Assembly (NCBI GenBank): GCA_013397845.1
Contig: VZTG01004282.1
Span: 1,079,289-1,143,288, forward strand
Reading direction: 5' to 3'
From: Melanocharis versteri
Taxonomy: Eukaryota > Chordata > Aves > Passeriformes > Melanocharitidae
Length of the DNA stretch: 64,000 nucleotides
Numbering within the stretch: position 1 is the stretch's first letter; every line of letters begins with the position of its first letter. The translations under genes and the position numbers were made by a program. The notes under the pieces were generated by a model, which saw nothing but the letters and a program-made list of their open reading frames with translations, did not search any database and was not told the origin of the DNA. Of the stretch, positions 9,826 to 22,070 are shown in pieces.

Positions 9826-12800
9826 AAATGCTATTCAGTTCAATTGATGTCTGATAAGAAAAGAACCCTAAAATTTGAACAGTTCCTCCTCCCCTTAATC
9901 AGCCCTAACAATGGTACCCCAGTCTTGGTGCTCCTGCACACAGCAATATCTGTCTTTTAAAGAGAGGAATAGGAACGTGCCACTAAAAGAGAGTGCTCAT
10001 TGGTAGAACATTGTTAGGTGCTTTATAATTGATAGTTTTCAGCATCAGCACAAAGGTAAGGGCTTTAGCCTTGAATACTACTCACTAACAATATACCCAC
10101 ATACAGAAAACTAGTGCTAAATGTATTTATTAAAATAAATGCTTTAAAATAGTCTGCTTTTCATACAAAGTAATTATCTTACACTATGTGTAAAAGGTAC
10201 TTTTGTAATCAATGGTATACAACCAGCTTCAGATACAACCACACACACACATCCCATTACACACAGTGATGCTCATCAGATTGCATGGGACTGAATCATT
10301 TCATTATGTTCTGTAGCTTAATTCTTCAATTCCTGTAGCTTCAGCTGGAATTCGTCCAGATCAGCCCTGTTTTCTAAGATAATCAAAATACTTCAAGGCC
10401 ACAACTAACAAATAGCACAATCAGCTCTAAACATAGAATAAGGTATTTCATACTTTTTAGAGGCTCATAGTTCCTGTTATAATCGTGCCAAAGCAACAGG
10501 GATTTTTTTTCTCCTTTTCTTTCTTTTTTTTCTCCTTTTTTTATCTTTTTGGCACTTCTAACCTATTAATTACCAAAGGACAAGAGAAATATTTTGTGGG
10601 TATGAGTGAATTTTGTAGCAGTCAAAATAGACAGTAGCAGCCAGTTGGAGCATTTTAAATGCTCTAAATTTTCACAAGTCCTGTCTAAGAAGCTAACCAC
10701 TAACAAGCTAATGTATTAATTTGTTTTTTTTTTATTCATTGAATATTCCAGAGCAGTCAAGCAATAAAAGAAAAAGTAGAAACCAGAAAAAAATTATAGT
10801 AACAGGTCATGTTTTTTCTACTGAACCGGACAAAAATAATCTCACTGGTAGAATTAGATAAGTAATTGTAAGCGTAAAATGTTTTAAATACTTAGTTTCA
10901 TTTGGTTATCTGTAGAATCCTATCATGTCTTTTAATTAATTCATTTGCAACTATTTGGATGACCATCAATTTATTCATAAAAATATTTGAGAGTTGCAGG
11001 TTACGCAAATTCTATTGCTAATTAGTTAATGGCTACATTCACCCTGTCAGTGTCTGATGATCAGATACTTGTGCTTATAATTCTTATGCCTACAAACATT
11101 TTTTCATACAATGCACCAGAATATTTCTGTACTTGCGTAGAGTGGACAGCACTGATCTTGAGTGGCTTTTTCCCCCCAGGATCAGTGTTTCCATGGCGAG
11201 TCCTGTGGGGATCTATCTTGTCTTTTCTTCTCCGCAGTAGGCATTTAGGGATAATAAAATAGTTAGTGAAGAGGTATGTTCTCTGCTATTTTCAATAAGC
11301 TGATGACAGTCAACATTACAATCCAGACCCACAAAGGAGCTGGGAAATCAAAGAGCCTTAGGCTCCTCAATACATTCATCCACACGAGCCTACATCTCTC
11401 AAGTATCTGATTTATCCTTTTAAACGTTCCACCTTGTGGGGACAGGGACACAGAACAGAGTTAAATGACCAAAGATCTCTGGATAAGATTGAAATGATGC
11501 TGGCTGATCATCAAATGACAGTGACACGACTTCTCTACCTTTGATTTTATCCGTCCTTTGTAATGCCCATGGACAATGTGGAGCTGTTGTTGGCCCTCAC
11601 TGCTGTTGGGCGCACAGTGACAATGTCCAGAACACTGCTTAGCATCCAGAGAAGCAAAAAGGATCTGTGCTGCTAATTCTAATTTTTAATTGAGATTCTC
11701 TTAAATACCCGTGGTAGCGCTACTCAGGTAGTGATAAAAGCTAAATTAGAAAACCAGAATCCTGTAGACTAATTTAGTTCTGGTATTATAAGATCCCAGG
11801 ATTCTGTCCAGCCCAATATTTATAAATAGTTCCACTGGAAAAAAATCGCTTATGAACTTCAGCACATTGGAAACTGCTGGACTGCAGCCTTGGTGAGTCA
11901 ATTCATATTGTTAGTACTGCTCCAGTGCCAAAAGCTCAGAATTTGTCTTTTTTGTGTCCTTTTTCTACATTTACTCATGCTCTACTCATACTAAATATCA
12001 TGATATCATTTAAGATGTTCCAATTATGGGGAAAAAAATCCAAGTGAAAAGTCCTTTGCAACACACATCATCTCCTCATCCTATTGCCATTAAAATGTTC
12101 AATTTTCAAAGTACCAAGCATAATTTTCTCTTCCTTACACTCTCTTTTTTTTTTTTGGTATCTTGTTATATTTCCATTAGAACTCTGGAAAAGGATGTAC
12201 TTCAGTGGATGATAACCAAGATTATAATATTTAATAGATGCAGCAGCTATTCTACATTTCAGAATGACTAAATTTAGTCCTACTGAGAAAGCAGAAGTTT
12301 CACATTTCTTTTAATCAGGACACTTTTTGCAGATTAACTAACACATTACTTTTCTTTAGGGAAAGTAAGAAAGAGCTTTTTTTTTTTTTTATTTTAAGCA
12401 TTCCATATAATTAAGGACGCAAATTATAAACAAAATGATACATGCACACACATAGATTGGAAAAAGCCACTTAAATGGCCAAATCACAGAAACCCTCATA
12501 TGAGCTAATTTACTCTCACTTCCTGCTATAAAATAGCACAGAAATGGGGGTGCTCTACTGGGGAGAGTGAATAACAATTTATTTCCAGTGTGTATAAGCC
12601 AGCTTAGCAGTTTCAGGATGGTAACCAGACTTTTCCAGCATTCCAGGGACTTTCATAGTTTTATTTTGTGTGATTGCAGATTCAAATAGCACAAGACCTG
12701 ATTACATGACATCTGATACCAGAAGGATTGTGGCACCATGGCTGCATCCAGTCCTGCATCCTCCTCCAACAGGAAAGGTCAGTGCAAGTGTAGAGAAGAG

Positions 12801-15800
12801 CTGCAGGAGAGAGCGAGCAGAAAGTGGTACCTCCCTGCCATATTCACTCCCTGTCCAGCCACCTGAGATCAGGAACTTTCTGAGTCTAAGACATATTTTA
12901 ATAGGATTTTGAAAAATTTTTCATTCCTTTATTTGCCCCTTATTTTTTTTTTTTTTCTAATCATATAAGCATTACCAAAATTCCATGGTAATGAGTTTCA
13001 CAGGTGAATTATGGACAATGTGAAATACCACTTCTCAGTTTGTTTTTAATCCTCTGCCTAATAATTTTCTTTGCTGCCCTCATTCCTTGCTCTGGCTGTT
13101 GCTGATTCAGCTTAGGAGATTACTGCCACTATCTTTTCTCAGCTACTTCCCACTGGAAGCTCCCATTCCAACACCAGTGCACATATACTCAGTCTGTGAG
13201 CAGGTTCCATTAAAATGATCTAGTTTACCTTGGAAATATTCATAAGCAATTTTTCTTGCTTGTTTAGTTTTCGTTTCATTTTTCCTTCGATTGTTTGCTT
13301 TTATCACATTTTTGTTGAATCACATTCATTGATTGCTGACAGAACACATGCAGGTCTGCTAGCAAGTGTCCAGCTGCCATAAACGATTACAGGGAAGTAA
13401 AAGAAGGGACAAGCAACAGGGACAAGGGGTGGTTGGTGACTTTTCATCCAGATCAGCAACATATTCTTAACATGACGATGTTCACACGGGTGTTCTCCAG
13501 ACTGCAGGAGTCACAGTGTCACTATGGCATCGTGGACTTATGTCTGCCATGCCAACAAGTGGAAATTTGCATGGAAACCCACAGGGATGGAAAAAGGAGT
13601 CTGCAAGCGGTTCTCTGCAGCTTGCTGATTGGAAAGAGCATGACAAACCTGGTCCCAGCCTGGCAGGAGGGTTGTGATGTGCCTGTTCCTCCACAGGTCT
13701 TCAGCCACTCCTTACAAGTAAATGGAAAATGCTCACCTATCCTGGCCTCTGCTTTTGCTATTTTTAAAAGATTTTGAGTTACCCATCTCTTTTTTTGGTC
13801 TTGTTTCTCTCTTTTTCAACACGAGGATTTTACTTCAGAACTGTCTTCACAGGCTGCAGTTACCTGCTAGCCAAAAATGACAATAAATAATAGTTTACTT
13901 GCCATTGGAAAGGAAGGGTTTGTCTGCCTGTAATCAACAAGGTGACAGAAATACGCTGTGGAATCCTAAATGCCTGTCTGCAATTATGCCACAAGTAGCA
14001 ACACCATCCAGATATCTTCCTTTTTTTTTTCTATCAAAAATTGAAACCGAGGAACTGCAAAATTTATTTCAGCTGTTAGACAGAATAGTTTCCAGTGGAC
14101 TTAGCAGAGAACTCAATGTTCCCATCAGTGGACTTGACATTCTTAACTGTGAGGACGCCACAGAAAGCTCTTTGCCCAGGGCACATGGTATAGCAGGAGC
14201 TGCTCTGCAAATTGCCAGATCCTTTTTCCAAATTATCCAAAGCTTGCCAAGCCTTTGGGTATATCGTTTTATCCATCTTTGGTTCATTGTCTATTCAAAC
14301 TTTTGGGAACAGTGTGGGAGAATTACTTTCATTTCTGGGTAACAGAGTGTCTGGCTTGGATTTCACTCTATTTGTGGCTGGTGTTCATTTAATCATCTGA
14401 GTTTTTAGATGAGAAATTGCTGCAGGATTTAAAATTTGTCAGTAAATAAGTATTTTATAAAGATTGAGATGGACATCTGATATTGAAACACCAAAAACCT
14501 TTTACTTGTTGGAATGACAAAGGCACTGACTGATTTAGCAACATTTTCTCAAGTCTTTCCTCAGAAAGTACTTTGTAATTTTCCTTTTACTCTCATGTTC
14601 CATCTTGTGAGTTGGTGTTCCTCCTGCCAGCACGTGCTGGAACATAAATGATTTTAAACCAAGATGATCTGTCAGCTGAAAACAATACTAGGACACTTAT
14701 TTGTACATATTTTGAATAAAAAGTTAGCTGTGTCTACCTTGAGGCATTTGGACAATATAAGCCAAGTTAAGGAAAAGGGTGAATTCAGATTTAGAGCATT
14801 AGCTAAAGTAAATAAATTCCTTACAGTACTGAAGGGCAGCTTTACAGCCCCTGCCCTCTTCTCTCAAACCCATGCCAAGTCAGAAGCCAACCAAAGCTCC
14901 ATCCAGCCAAGGGATCAAGTTTGGTGTTGAATTACTTTTTCTAGGCTCCCTTTTCCCAGAGCTCCGTATTCAAATCTGTAAGAATGAGACTCAATGCCAC
15001 TGTTTTGGCTTTTTAAAAGAGATTTCAATGTTGCTAACATCTCATTTTTATGACCAACACTGTTGTTTGAAAGTGTATCAAAACCAAAATGAAAAATTAT
15101 TCCTACTCAATATGTGAAATTTGAAAAATACTTATATTTTTGTCATAAATCTTCCAAGTTAAAAGATTGTTTCATTAAAAAAGGTTTACTTTCCTTAAAT
15201 TGGAAACACAAGCAGGAATTTAATGACGATAGAACACAGCTGTACCCTTACGTCTCATATTTATTTTTGATCTTTGATCCAAACACAATGTATGTTTCAA
15301 GCATAATTACATATAATTATAATATTTCTTCATAATGTGATTTTCCAATAATTTGGAAGAAGCTTTTTTACATACAACATATTTCAAACTTCTGCCACTT
15401 CTACTTATTTATATCCTCACTGTTGAAAAAATTATCCTTTAAATTGAAAAGGTGAGTATTATTAAGGGAGATCCTTGGAAATTTTCACATAAAACAGACT
15501 AATCCTTGTGAAGAATCCCTTCTGTGTGGCCTCGCTTTTCTCTTCTTATGGTAGTTTCTCTGAGTTGTGAGATTATTAATACTCAACACTTTTCTAGATT
15601 TTCAAGAGATTTTCTTCTCGGTTATTCTGTTCTCAGACAATCGAGAAACATGGACATGAAGACTAAGAATTTTCACCTGATTTTCTGGGGTAGCCTGCAT
15701 TGGTGAACAGACCTAAGGTTGTCAGTAACCAATACTACTGAGGGGACACTTAAAGCACTTTTCTCCACACTCTGCACGTGCTGCATTGCAATATAACTGG

Positions 15801-16360
15801 GAAGCAGTCAAGGCATTCTCAACTGTACCCGGATGAAGACGACAGAAAGCCTTATTCATGAGCATGTTTCCCCTAAATAACCCCAAATTGCAGATTATTC
15901 ACCCAGCGCAGCCTAACAGCAATGCTACTGCAACCACACACCCTTCTCCACAAGGGATGGAACCTCCATCCTAAATCCAGACACAGCTCAGCACTGTAAC
16001 AGGTTCCTCAGGCTAGAAGCACTACAGAATACTGAGTGCAAATCAGGGTTGAAAAATGCCCTACATAACATTAATTACATTTTGCAGTCACTTCGTTTAG
16101 CCACAGAACACAGCTTCCCTAAGTGAAAGTCCCAGTGTCCTTAAGCAGAAATAACGTAGTGTAGTTTTTCAATATTACACCCCAGAATATTCTGAAGAAC
16201 ACCTCATTTCACATAGAGACATGCACAGTTTAGTAATGAAATAAATAAGCAATATACATAAACTATGAGTCACAAAAACTGCAGGTGAGATGGTGGTTGT
16301 GCTTGGGGGATCACAACTAAAAGGATGATGTTACCTGTCCAGTTTCCTGATCCCTCACTT
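9826..16360. other. AT-rich noncoding DNA
   Basis: No gene recognised. It contains a polypyrimidine tract at 10502-10555, a short (AC)n at 10232-10246, T14 runs at 12377-12390 and 12943-12956, and a T-rich run at 14021-14031. Several overlapping chance frames of 60-147 codons lie around 13433-13777 and 13899-14342. Neither strand shows a consistent protein-like composition. Confidence 0.4.
10502..10555 (+). repeat. Polypyrimidine (T/C) tract
   Basis: An almost pure T/C stretch of about 50 bases with internal repeats of the form TTTCTCCTTTT. Simple low-complexity sequence. Confidence 0.7.
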
Positions 16361-16654
16361 CGCTTTAGGACTGCCATTGTCCATTAATGCAAAACCAGTC
16401 ACTGTGGCCCAGACAGGAACTGAGCACCTCAACAAAACCACTGTGGAAGCTCTCCAACAGTGGAGGGCCATCAAGCTGGATTTGCTCCTGCAAACCACAC
16501 TCCAGTGCAATGAACCCTGTGGACAGACCCCTGACGGAGACAAGGGCTGCTCCCTGAGCACAACGCAAAACTCTCCTTGGAAGAGAGTGAGCCTCAGAAG
16601 TGGAGGACTGGTTTTCACCCAATGCAGAGAGAACTGAGAAGGCATTGGTTTCAC
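16361..16654. other. GC-richer patch open in three frames
   Basis: In an AT-rich neighbourhood this 290-base patch stays open in one plus frame (16377-16637, 86 codons) and two minus frames (16365-16622, 85 codons; 16355-16654, 99 codons). The translations show no motif I recognise. It could be a fragment of an old exon or of an unrecognised repeat, or just a composition effect. Confidence 0.2.
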
Positions 16655-18259
16655 CCAGGGAAAGAGGTCAAGTATGGAGAGGTCTGTCTTTATTCAGTTT
16701 CTAACCAGTGTTTTGTAAAAAGAAGGACAGCGAAAACATTCACTTGCTAAGGCAAGTGATTCTTGCTTCACTCTCACATCACCCTCAAGGCACTCAAAGA
16801 GAAGACAGAGGTCCCCAATGAAGCACCTTCATTAGCTTGATGCAGTTGCTGTGCTTATACCAACTAACTGCTGCTGGATCAGTTTGTGTGAGGCTGCTCC
16901 CTTGTCCTCACAGAACTGCTGCAGCCTTGCATATCTACGGCCAGCTAAGGAGCTGGGCCACTTAAAACAGACAGGGACTGGAGCAATTTGCAGAGAGTTT
17001 TGCAAATCTCCCCAGCCAGTACATATCCAACTATCTGGTTAATTGCCTCCAGCTGTGCCTTCTTTCTGTTTCAGTTGGCAACATGCATCCCTCATGAATT
17101 TGTTGAGAAATAAAATGCAATTCCTTTCCTCTCTTCATCAAATCTACTCTGCTTTGAATTTTTTCTTTATATGGCCAATTCTTGTGACCCTAAGCACCAT
17201 AAGCCAAAGGTGAGAATAAAGTCCCATATACAGAGACCATTGCACTCTGTGCACTTCTCTAGGTACAAACCAAGTGCCCAGCGGAGGGAGATGAGCTTGT
17301 ACAAAAGGGCTTCAGCAATTTCCTGCAGTGTTCAGATTCCCCAGCTTTGAGTTACAGTCCTATCTTTCAGAATACTTTCATTTTCCCGTATTTGGTTTAA
17401 TTTGATTCAAATAACAAAGTGTCCAGTTACTAAACCACTTAATAGTCACTGCAACATGAAGAAATAAATCAGTCCAGTGAATTACAGGAATGTATGGTAA
17501 CCATCAGCTAAATTTTGGAAAAATCACAAGCCTTTGACCAAGTATTGTGCCTTTTACACAGGGGTCTCAAATGATTGACAAACTCCACAGTGGCAATACC
17601 TTAAAATCACAACGAACTTCAGCACCAAGGGGTGCCACCTGCTCGCAACGACACAGCAAATCATGACAAAAAGTAGGGATCTCTTGGAAGCCCAAATTTC
17701 TATCAGGTAATTTGTATCAAGGCTTAACCGACACACATCCCAGTGTGAGCACACAACACACCTGTCACCCGAGCTGAGGAGAGCCAGGGAAAGCACTGCC
17801 CCACACGGGAAAGAAATCGGACCCTGCAGGCTGCAGGCACAAGGAACCTGCAGGATCTGGAGTCACGCTTTCCCTGAGCCATTTCTTTCCACATGGGGAA
17901 GAAAAAGGGCCGGCAGTGACAGGGGAATAACAGCCTCTCTGCTAGAATACATTCAACCAGCACTGCCAACAAAGAAGGAAAGGTTCCTAGTTTTCTGTTT
18001 GTGATTACACTGTTTTGTCATTGCTGTCAGGATGTGCCTATGCAATATGTGCCTCTCTGATGTCTCGTGCCTGTGTTTCATTTTTAGTTGAGTGGGATGT
18101 ACAGTAATTAGCCACTCATTCTCCTTGTCTATTCTCTGCGTTTTGTTTCGTTTCCTTCACTTACAGGATTTTTGGCAAGCCTTGGGCCCCATTGGCAACT
18201 CTTTCCCTTCTCCCCCATCTGAACCTCCTCTGTTGCTTTTCTTCTCACTGCTTGGGAGA
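16655..18259. other. Noncoding DNA with a moderately GC-rich patch
   Basis: No gene. The stretch 17720-17960 is GC-richer and carries two short minus-strand frames without recognisable features. The rest is AT-rich. Confidence 0.35.
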
Positions 18260-18480
18260 TGACAGTTTATATATTTGTACACAGGAGGGAATGTGTTAGT
18301 ATGCTCCAAATATGGACTGTGCAATCAAATTATCAGGAGTTTGATGGAATGCATTTCTGGATTATTTCCTCCACAAATATAACATTCCAATTGCAAACAA
18401 TTTACAGCCAACAAAATATTGTTTGAATCAAACATATGTGGGGAAGTTGAGGGTTTTGTAATGCAAGATGGAAAATTTCA
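18260..18480. promoter_or_regulatory. Candidate enhancer: CArG box with three TEAD/MCAT-like motifs
   Basis: A perfect SRF CArG box, CCAAATATGG, is at 18306-18315. Around it are GGAATG at 18288-18293, TGGAATG at 18345-18351 and CATTCCA at 18383-18389, all forms of the TEAD (MCAT) site. SRF and TEAD sites are known to work together in smooth- and cardiac-muscle regulatory elements. The segment is unique-looking, repeat-free AT-rich DNA of the sort seen in conserved noncoding elements. Activity and conservation are inferred, not shown. Confidence 0.4.
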
Positions 18481-18489
18481 GTTCCTGTC

Positions 18490-18504
18490 TTTTTTTTTTT
18501 TTTT
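18490..18504 (+). repeat. Poly-T tract (T15)
   Basis: A homopolymer run immediately downstream of the candidate CArG/TEAD cluster. Confidence 0.85.
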
Positions 18505-19480
18505 CGGTCCCTTTCATTATGAGTTGTTGCCTTTGGGTGGATTTTTGCTTTGAGAGTGCAAGTTGCTCTCATTGACATTACCGGGACTTATATGAGAATA
18601 AAGAGTGGAAAATGAATAGCTTTCAGAGGCTTCAGGTTGATGGAACAATTTCATCTCTTCTGTTAATGCTTTACAACACTCCATGAGTTTTTATGTCGTA
18701 TCAGAAGTTTTACAGCTGTAGGGACCAATTTGAAGATCCCCTTTTGAGTTCTTTTCCTTTGCAGGAACATTGCCAAATTAGCGAAAATAAATGGCACAGA
18801 ATCAAATCCAAAACCAGCTAAGAAAAACTAATAATTTTTTCATTGGCATTTTATTTTTTATTTCTAGCTTCGTCAAATATATACATATATTTTCATATTT
18901 AATAAATGGAGCTCTAAAATTTTGCATGTGATAAATGAAGAAATAACTCTTTTATTACCTCAAGAAAATTCATAATGTAATATTTCAGAGATGTTTGAAA
19001 AATCCAGACCAGTCAATGTTTCTCCTCCTGTTTTTAAAAAGTAATTTAACTGAGGTGAGGAAATTAGGCAAGGGTCTTCTCCTAGAGTCCTTTTCTCAGA
19101 GTTATTGGTTTGGAAATATGCTTTTTTATCAGGACCTACTTTTTGTTTCTTTACCTTCATACGGCTGTAAGTTCAGCTGAATCAATTCAGTTGGTTCAGA
19201 TCAAACCAATGTACAAAATATATATTTGAGCATATACATATGAATATATTATAGCATTTATTTATTTTGCTCAAACCAGACTTGGGACCACTCGGTTGAA
19301 GAAATGCTGATTGGCAGTGGCTTGACTGTGTCCCAAGAATAAAACCAAGCTGTATAAATTTGCAAAATTTATAAATAAAAAAAACCTATGTTTCCTTGCT
19401 CTACTGATGTATTCCCAAATTAGGATATAAAGATGAAATGGAATTTGAAGAACTTGTCTGAGAAATGAACAGTCAGAAAG
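18505..19480. other. AT-rich noncoding DNA
   Basis: No gene or repeat family recognised. It includes alternating TA tracts near 18875-18900 and 19215-19260. Confidence 0.4.
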
Positions 19481-20010
19481 TGTTTTAGCCACGCTACCCC
19501 AGCGGGCTGCAGCGGGGGCAAACATGGGATTATTCAGGAGAAATCCTGTTACTCTTGAGAGACCCAGAGCAAGGACCCTGTCCTGTGCCCCTGCATGTGA
19601 GATCAAGTGAGCAGAACCCAATTTCAGGAGAATTTTATCTGCCCAGAGAGCAGCGATGGCACAAGATACAACAGAGCTGCAAGTGAACAGAGCAGCAATT
19701 ACTCTCATTACAAATAAATTCCCACCAAACTAGAACGAAGACGTGAAGCAGTAACACATACCTACAATAGCTGGAATTTAGTTTTATGCAGTTTAAGAAA
19801 ACAGTAATTGATCTCTGTAACCTTTCTTTGTAACAAGCCACTGGAGAGATCCTGCGGCTTGTCACCTGTGCTGCGGGCTGCAGCGGGGGACTGCCACCTG
19901 CTAACCCAGCAGAACCGTGCAGTCGTACAGCAGCTGTGGCTGTACAGCTCCACAGACATGGAGCAACCCTGCGACAGCACCGTGCTGATCATCCCTCCCT
20001 GGGACGTGTG
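19481..20010. other. GC-richer patch with a 17-bp direct repeat
   Basis: The 17-mer GCGGGCTGCAGCGGGGG occurs at 19502-19518 and again at 19873-19889. The patch carries open frames on the minus strand (19271-19708, 145 codons; 19635-19865; 19762-19992) and the plus strand (19808-20050, 80 codons). None resembles a known protein. It may be a fragment of an unrecognised repeat or an old duplicated sequence. Confidence 0.25.
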
Positions 20011-21629
20011 TCAAGCTAACAAGAAGCACCGCACGCATCATTTTCTGTAGCTTGACATCATTTATTCTTTAAGATGCAGGAGAGGCTGTCTGGATACTCC
20101 AGCATTTTGAACTGCTGGTCCTTAGGGCCTTATGAAGCAGCTCTTACATTTTGCACTAATCTCTTTTCTTCCCTAGTACTATACATTTTAAAGAGATGCC
20201 ATATGGCACTTAAACAGACAAATCATATGGTGTTTTGCCCTTTCTTTCTAATTCCGTTGGCTTTACATTTCTCAAGTTGCATTCCCAGTTGATGAACAAT
20301 GTCCTTAACCTCTTGAGTGGTCCTGGACGTCCACTAGACATAGACCAACATGATACTTGTGCTGACTTCTAATATATACTGGATGTCAACAATGTTACTG
20401 CCATTCACTTCAGGAGCTGATTTGCATCTAGGCATAACATCAGGGACTCTATTGTGGCACCTAAGAGTAAACTGAAAATACAGCACAGCTGCTACCAAGG
20501 TACGCCCGAGCGTTTCCTTCCCTGGCATCCAGCTCCCAGGCAGACAGCAGTCAGAAGCCACGGTGTTAAATGGCTGAAACTACACAAGCAGGATCGAACT
20601 CTGAAACATAAAGTGCCCTTCCCATTGATGAAACCCTGTTTCCATGCACTTTTCTTTCAAAAGGAGGTAAGTAACCACTGTTTCCGTAAGCCTCTTTTTA
20701 TTGTCCAAGGAACAGAGCCACACGGGTGTTATGAAAGTTAAGATCCCTTTTCATCTGACTAATTTATGTTTCATAAAATGGAGGGATCAGTACCACGAGG
20801 TAGTATAGCAGATACTGTCAGAATATAGAGAGGCATTTCATTTATTGAGAATATCACACATGGTCATAGATCCTTCATGGCCTCTTGTCACATAAGACAG
20901 AGCACAAAATGAATGGCAAAAGGAAAAGGTTGAATTCACAATCTTTTCTTTTTTCTCCTCAGTGTACAAAACAAGCCCATCATATATCTTGAGAATGAAA
21001 ATGGTGTTAGCATCCTGTCCACTTAGTACTTAGCACTGTAAAATGTCACATAAAAGCATGACACCCACTTGTGCCTGTGTATGTTTGTCTATAGAAACGA
21101 GACAGAAGAATACACACACAAGCATCGCTTGCATAGCAAAATAATGGTAAATGCTCATCTGTAGAAATGACGGGATACAAAAGCAATTGCAAGTGTTTAT
21201 GCAGTACAAACATGGAGGTGAAGTTAAAACACCTTTGAAAATCTGACCCATATTATTGGCAGTAATAAGTAAATCCTCCCTCTAAAGATAAAAGAGAAAG
21301 TACCCTCATTATTTAGTCAGACCTTCACACCATGAAGACCCAAACACAGAGGGGTTATCAAAATGCCCTTAGAATAATAAAATCAAGCACTGACAGACCA
21401 AGAGACAAAGTTTTAAAGTGGAGGACCCCTGACAAGGCTCTGCTTTACTCTCAGAGGCTGGCTGCTCTGATTACCACATCTGACTGCTGGCAGAGATACA
21501 ATGCTGGATATTCATTAGTGGAAACTGCTGTCCTAGCAAGAACATTACTGGAATTATGTCAATTAATACCAGCTGAAAACATGTCCTACACTTTTTTAAA
21601 TACAGGAAAACCATCAAGAGATTCATGAA
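20011..21629. other. Noncoding DNA
   Basis: No gene recognised. Scattered short frames on both strands (up to 98 codons at 21332-21628) lack features. Confidence 0.35.
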
Positions 21630-22070
21630 GTTTGAAAGTAGGGTTCTGAGGTGCGGATAGCTCCTGCTGTCTGTCTGTCAGGGTGCAGGTGAGCCAGGGA
21701 CCACATGCTGCCCACCCTGAGCCCAGAGCTGAAACCAAGCAGAGCAGCTCAAGGGTCTCAGCCCCCTGCAGCTGCAGCCCCATGAGGATCACACCCCAGG
21801 AGGGCAGGGCAGAGCTGAGGGACACGGAGCAGTGCCGATTATGTAAAGCATTGCCTGGAAATTTAAGACCTGTTTTCTCTCCTTCCTTTAAATACACTTT
21901 CAGCATCCCTCGTGGCAGCAGTGACCAAACTCCTTCACTGCAGGACCCACACGTTGTGGGTGTAACTGAGTCACGAGCAATACTGGTAAACCCAGGCTGG
22001 GGCATGACTTTGGGAGTGCAGGCAAGGCTTCAGCGACACTGCTGGTGGGTGGACGTGAAACCAGAAGGAT
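21630..22070. other. GC-richer patch with overlapping open frames
   Basis: The patch carries a 160-codon plus-strand frame (21683-22165) and a 139-codon minus-strand frame (21586-22005). Both are compositional: the translations are rich in Pro, Ser, Gln and Cys, with no domain, signal peptide or periodicity. A short (CTGT)n-like stretch lies at 21667-21680. I do not call a gene here. Confidence 0.25.
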
